In this document: positions 33,131 through 33,979 of the stretch, piece after piece
How positions within the stretch are numbered: the first letter of the stretch is position 1
How the letters are laid out: each line of letters opens with the position of its first letter
Origin: Pseudomonadota bacterium
GTDB lineage: Bacteria; Pseudomonadota; Alphaproteobacteria; SP197
Direction: 5' to 3'
Length of the DNA stretch: 33,979 bases
Assembly (NCBI GenBank): GCA_027592745.1
Contig: JAQCLG010000022.1
Coordinates: forward strand, 1 to 33,979
Made by a program: the position numbers and the translations under genes
The notes under the pieces: generated by a model
What the model was told of the DNA's origin: nothing
Databases searched by the model: none
The model's input: the letters and a program-made list of their open reading frames with translations, nothing else

Positions 33131-33778
33131 ATGGCGCCCATGATCATGGACATCTTCTCCGACCCGATCTGCCCGTGGTGCTACATCGGCAAGCGCCGCC
33201 TGCAGAGGACGCTGGACGACCTGCCGCTCCAGGACCGGCCGCAGGTGCGCTGGCGCGCCTTCATGCTGAACCCGGACATGCCGAGCGACGGCATGGAGCG
33301 CAACGCCTACCTGGCGCGCAAGTTCGGCAGTTCGCAGCGCGCCATGGAACTCTACGGCACGATCGCCCAGGCCGGTTTCGAGGAAGGCATCCTGTTTGCC
33401 TTCGGCGATATCGCGCGCACGCCCTCGACGATGAACGCCCACCGCCTGATCCGCCTGGCCGGCGAAGGCGCCAACCAGACCGAGATCGTCGACGAGATGT
33501 TCTTCCGCTACTTCACCCAGGGCGTCGACATCGGCGACACCCAGGCCCTGGTCACCATCGCGGCCGATTGCGGCATGGAGGCCGGGGCGGTGCGCGCCTA
33601 CCTCGAAGGCGGCGAGGACTGCGACGCGGTGCTCGCCGAGCACAACCTTGCCCAGCGCATCGGCATCAACGGCGTGCCGTGTTTCATCCTGGACGGCCGC
33701 TATGCGGTCTCCGGCGCGCAATCGCCCGAGGTCCTGCGCCGCATGATCGACACCGCACGGACGACTGCGGCGGCCTGA
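33131..33778 (+). CDS. DsbA-family oxidoreductase (FrnE/2-hydroxychromene-2-carboxylate isomerase-like)
   Basis: 215 residues from ATG 33131; ATG 33140 or 33146 would fit equally well because no clear ribosome binding site separates them. Thioredoxin-like fold with the redox motif CPWC (Cys14/Cys17) in DPICPWCYIGKRRL, and the cis-Pro loop GINGVPCFILDGRYAVSGAQ near the C terminus. This is the FrnE-like branch, which lacks a signal peptide and is thought to act in the cytoplasm in disulfide or polyketide chemistry. Function in this organism is unknown. Confidence 0.88.
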   Translation: MAPMIMDIFSDPICPWCYIGKRRLQRTLDDLPLQDRPQVRWRAFMLNPDMPSDGMERNAYLARKFGSSQRAMELYGTIAQAGFEEGILFAFGDIARTPSTMNAHRLIRLAGEGANQTEIVDEMFFRYFTQGVDIGDTQALVTIAADCGMEAGAVRAYLEGGEDCDAVLAEHNLAQRIGINGVPCFILDGRYAVSGAQSPEVLRRMIDTARTTAAA

Positions 33779-33815
33779 GGCGGGGGGCGTCAGAGCCTTT
33801 CAGCCCGAGGAGCGA

Positions 33816-33920
33816 ACCCTCCCCTCTCCCCTTGTGGGAGAGGGGAGGGTGAGGGGTCTTACGCGCGGTAGCGCGGACAAGAGATCCCTGGTTCAGCGTC
33901 GACGACTCCACCCCTCACCC
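33816..33920 (+). repeat. Intergenic C/G-rich palindromic repeat with long-range arms
   Basis: A perfect 15-bp inverted repeat (left arm 33816-33830 ACCCTCCCCTCTCCC, loop CTTGT, right arm 33836-33850) lies 38 bp after the DsbA-family stop. Its right side continues as GGGTGAGGGGT (33847-33857), which pairs with ACCCCTCACCC at 33910-33920, 52 bp downstream. This CCCTCTCC...GGAGAGGG motif is a widespread proteobacterial intergenic repeat. The stretch between contains CGCGC-GGTA-GCGCG. Confidence 0.8.
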
Positions 33921-33929
33921 AGCTTCGCC

Positions 33930-33979
33930 TAGAGCAAATCATCCTTCTGCGGAATCGCTTCGCGATTGCGCAGAAGGAT
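33930..33979 (+). repeat. Second copy of palindromic element B, cut by the window end
   Basis: TAGAGCAAATCA followed by the hairpin TCCTTCTGCG-G-AATCGC, TTC, GCGATT-G-CGCAGAAGGA matches 19147-19195 at all but one base. The single change restores a pair that is G-U in the first copy. The outer right arm lies beyond the window, so element boundaries cannot be confirmed here. Confidence 0.88.

Overview
The window looks like a chromosomal segment of a high-GC alphaproteobacterium, perhaps Rhodospirillales-like. The grounds are the very high third-position GC, mostly TGA stops, and families common in that class (DUF2165, DUF6481, FecR-domain secreted proteins, PhzS-like monooxygenase, PiuC-type hydroxylase). 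No phage, transposase or CRISPR array is visible. The placement is an inference from gene content. Genes lie on both strands in short operons of catabolic and maintenance functions.

Layout: 128-760 encodes a five-blade beta-propeller protein broken by TAA. 777-5219 has a LysA-like PLP decarboxylase divergent from a hydantoinase-glpD pair, with a palindrome between them. 5327-6073 is a FecR-domain exported protein broken by TGA, ending at a strong terminator. 6169-9105 is a tight operon of creatininase-family amidohydrolase, PhzS-like flavin monooxygenase and alpha/beta hydrolase. 9088-15108 is a TetR regulator divergent from a four-gene acyl-CoA operon (acyl-CoA dehydrogenase, FrhB/FdhB-like iron-sulfur flavoprotein, NDP-forming acyl-CoA synthetase, SDR lacking the usual catalytic residues). 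15116-16719 is a persulfide dioxygenase-rhodanese fusion with a DUF2165 membrane protein. 16808-18374 holds an SGNH hydrolase, tRNA-Ser(UGA) and a Phd/VapC toxin-antitoxin pair with two operator palindromes.

From 18551 come a charged coiled-coil protein (DUF6481), an unusual array of three nested palindromes with different cores (19071-19285) and a GT4 glycosyltransferase. The minus strand from 26812 down to 20396 may be one long transcription unit: aldehyde ferredoxin oxidoreductase, MoaD/ThiS-like protein, GNAT, polysaccharide deacetylase, enolase-superfamily enzyme, cupin and ModA. Pterin enzyme, sulfur-carrier-like protein and oxyanion-binding protein together suggest a tungsten/molybdenum theme. 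Opposite lies a secreted MORN-peptidoglycan-binding-trypsin protein, then creD (broken by TAG, with a hairpin over its ribosome binding site), an unknown lipoprotein, an SDR, a PiuC-type hydroxylase and a DsbA-family protein. The window ends in intergenic palindromes, including a second copy of one core from the array.

The most unusual signals are: (i) three otherwise intact genes each cut by one in-frame stop, one each of TAA, TGA and TAG, two of them at apparent Trp positions; (ii) the nested palindrome mosaic; (iii) the acyl-CoA/FrhB-like operon; (iv) the AOR-MoaD-ModA group.
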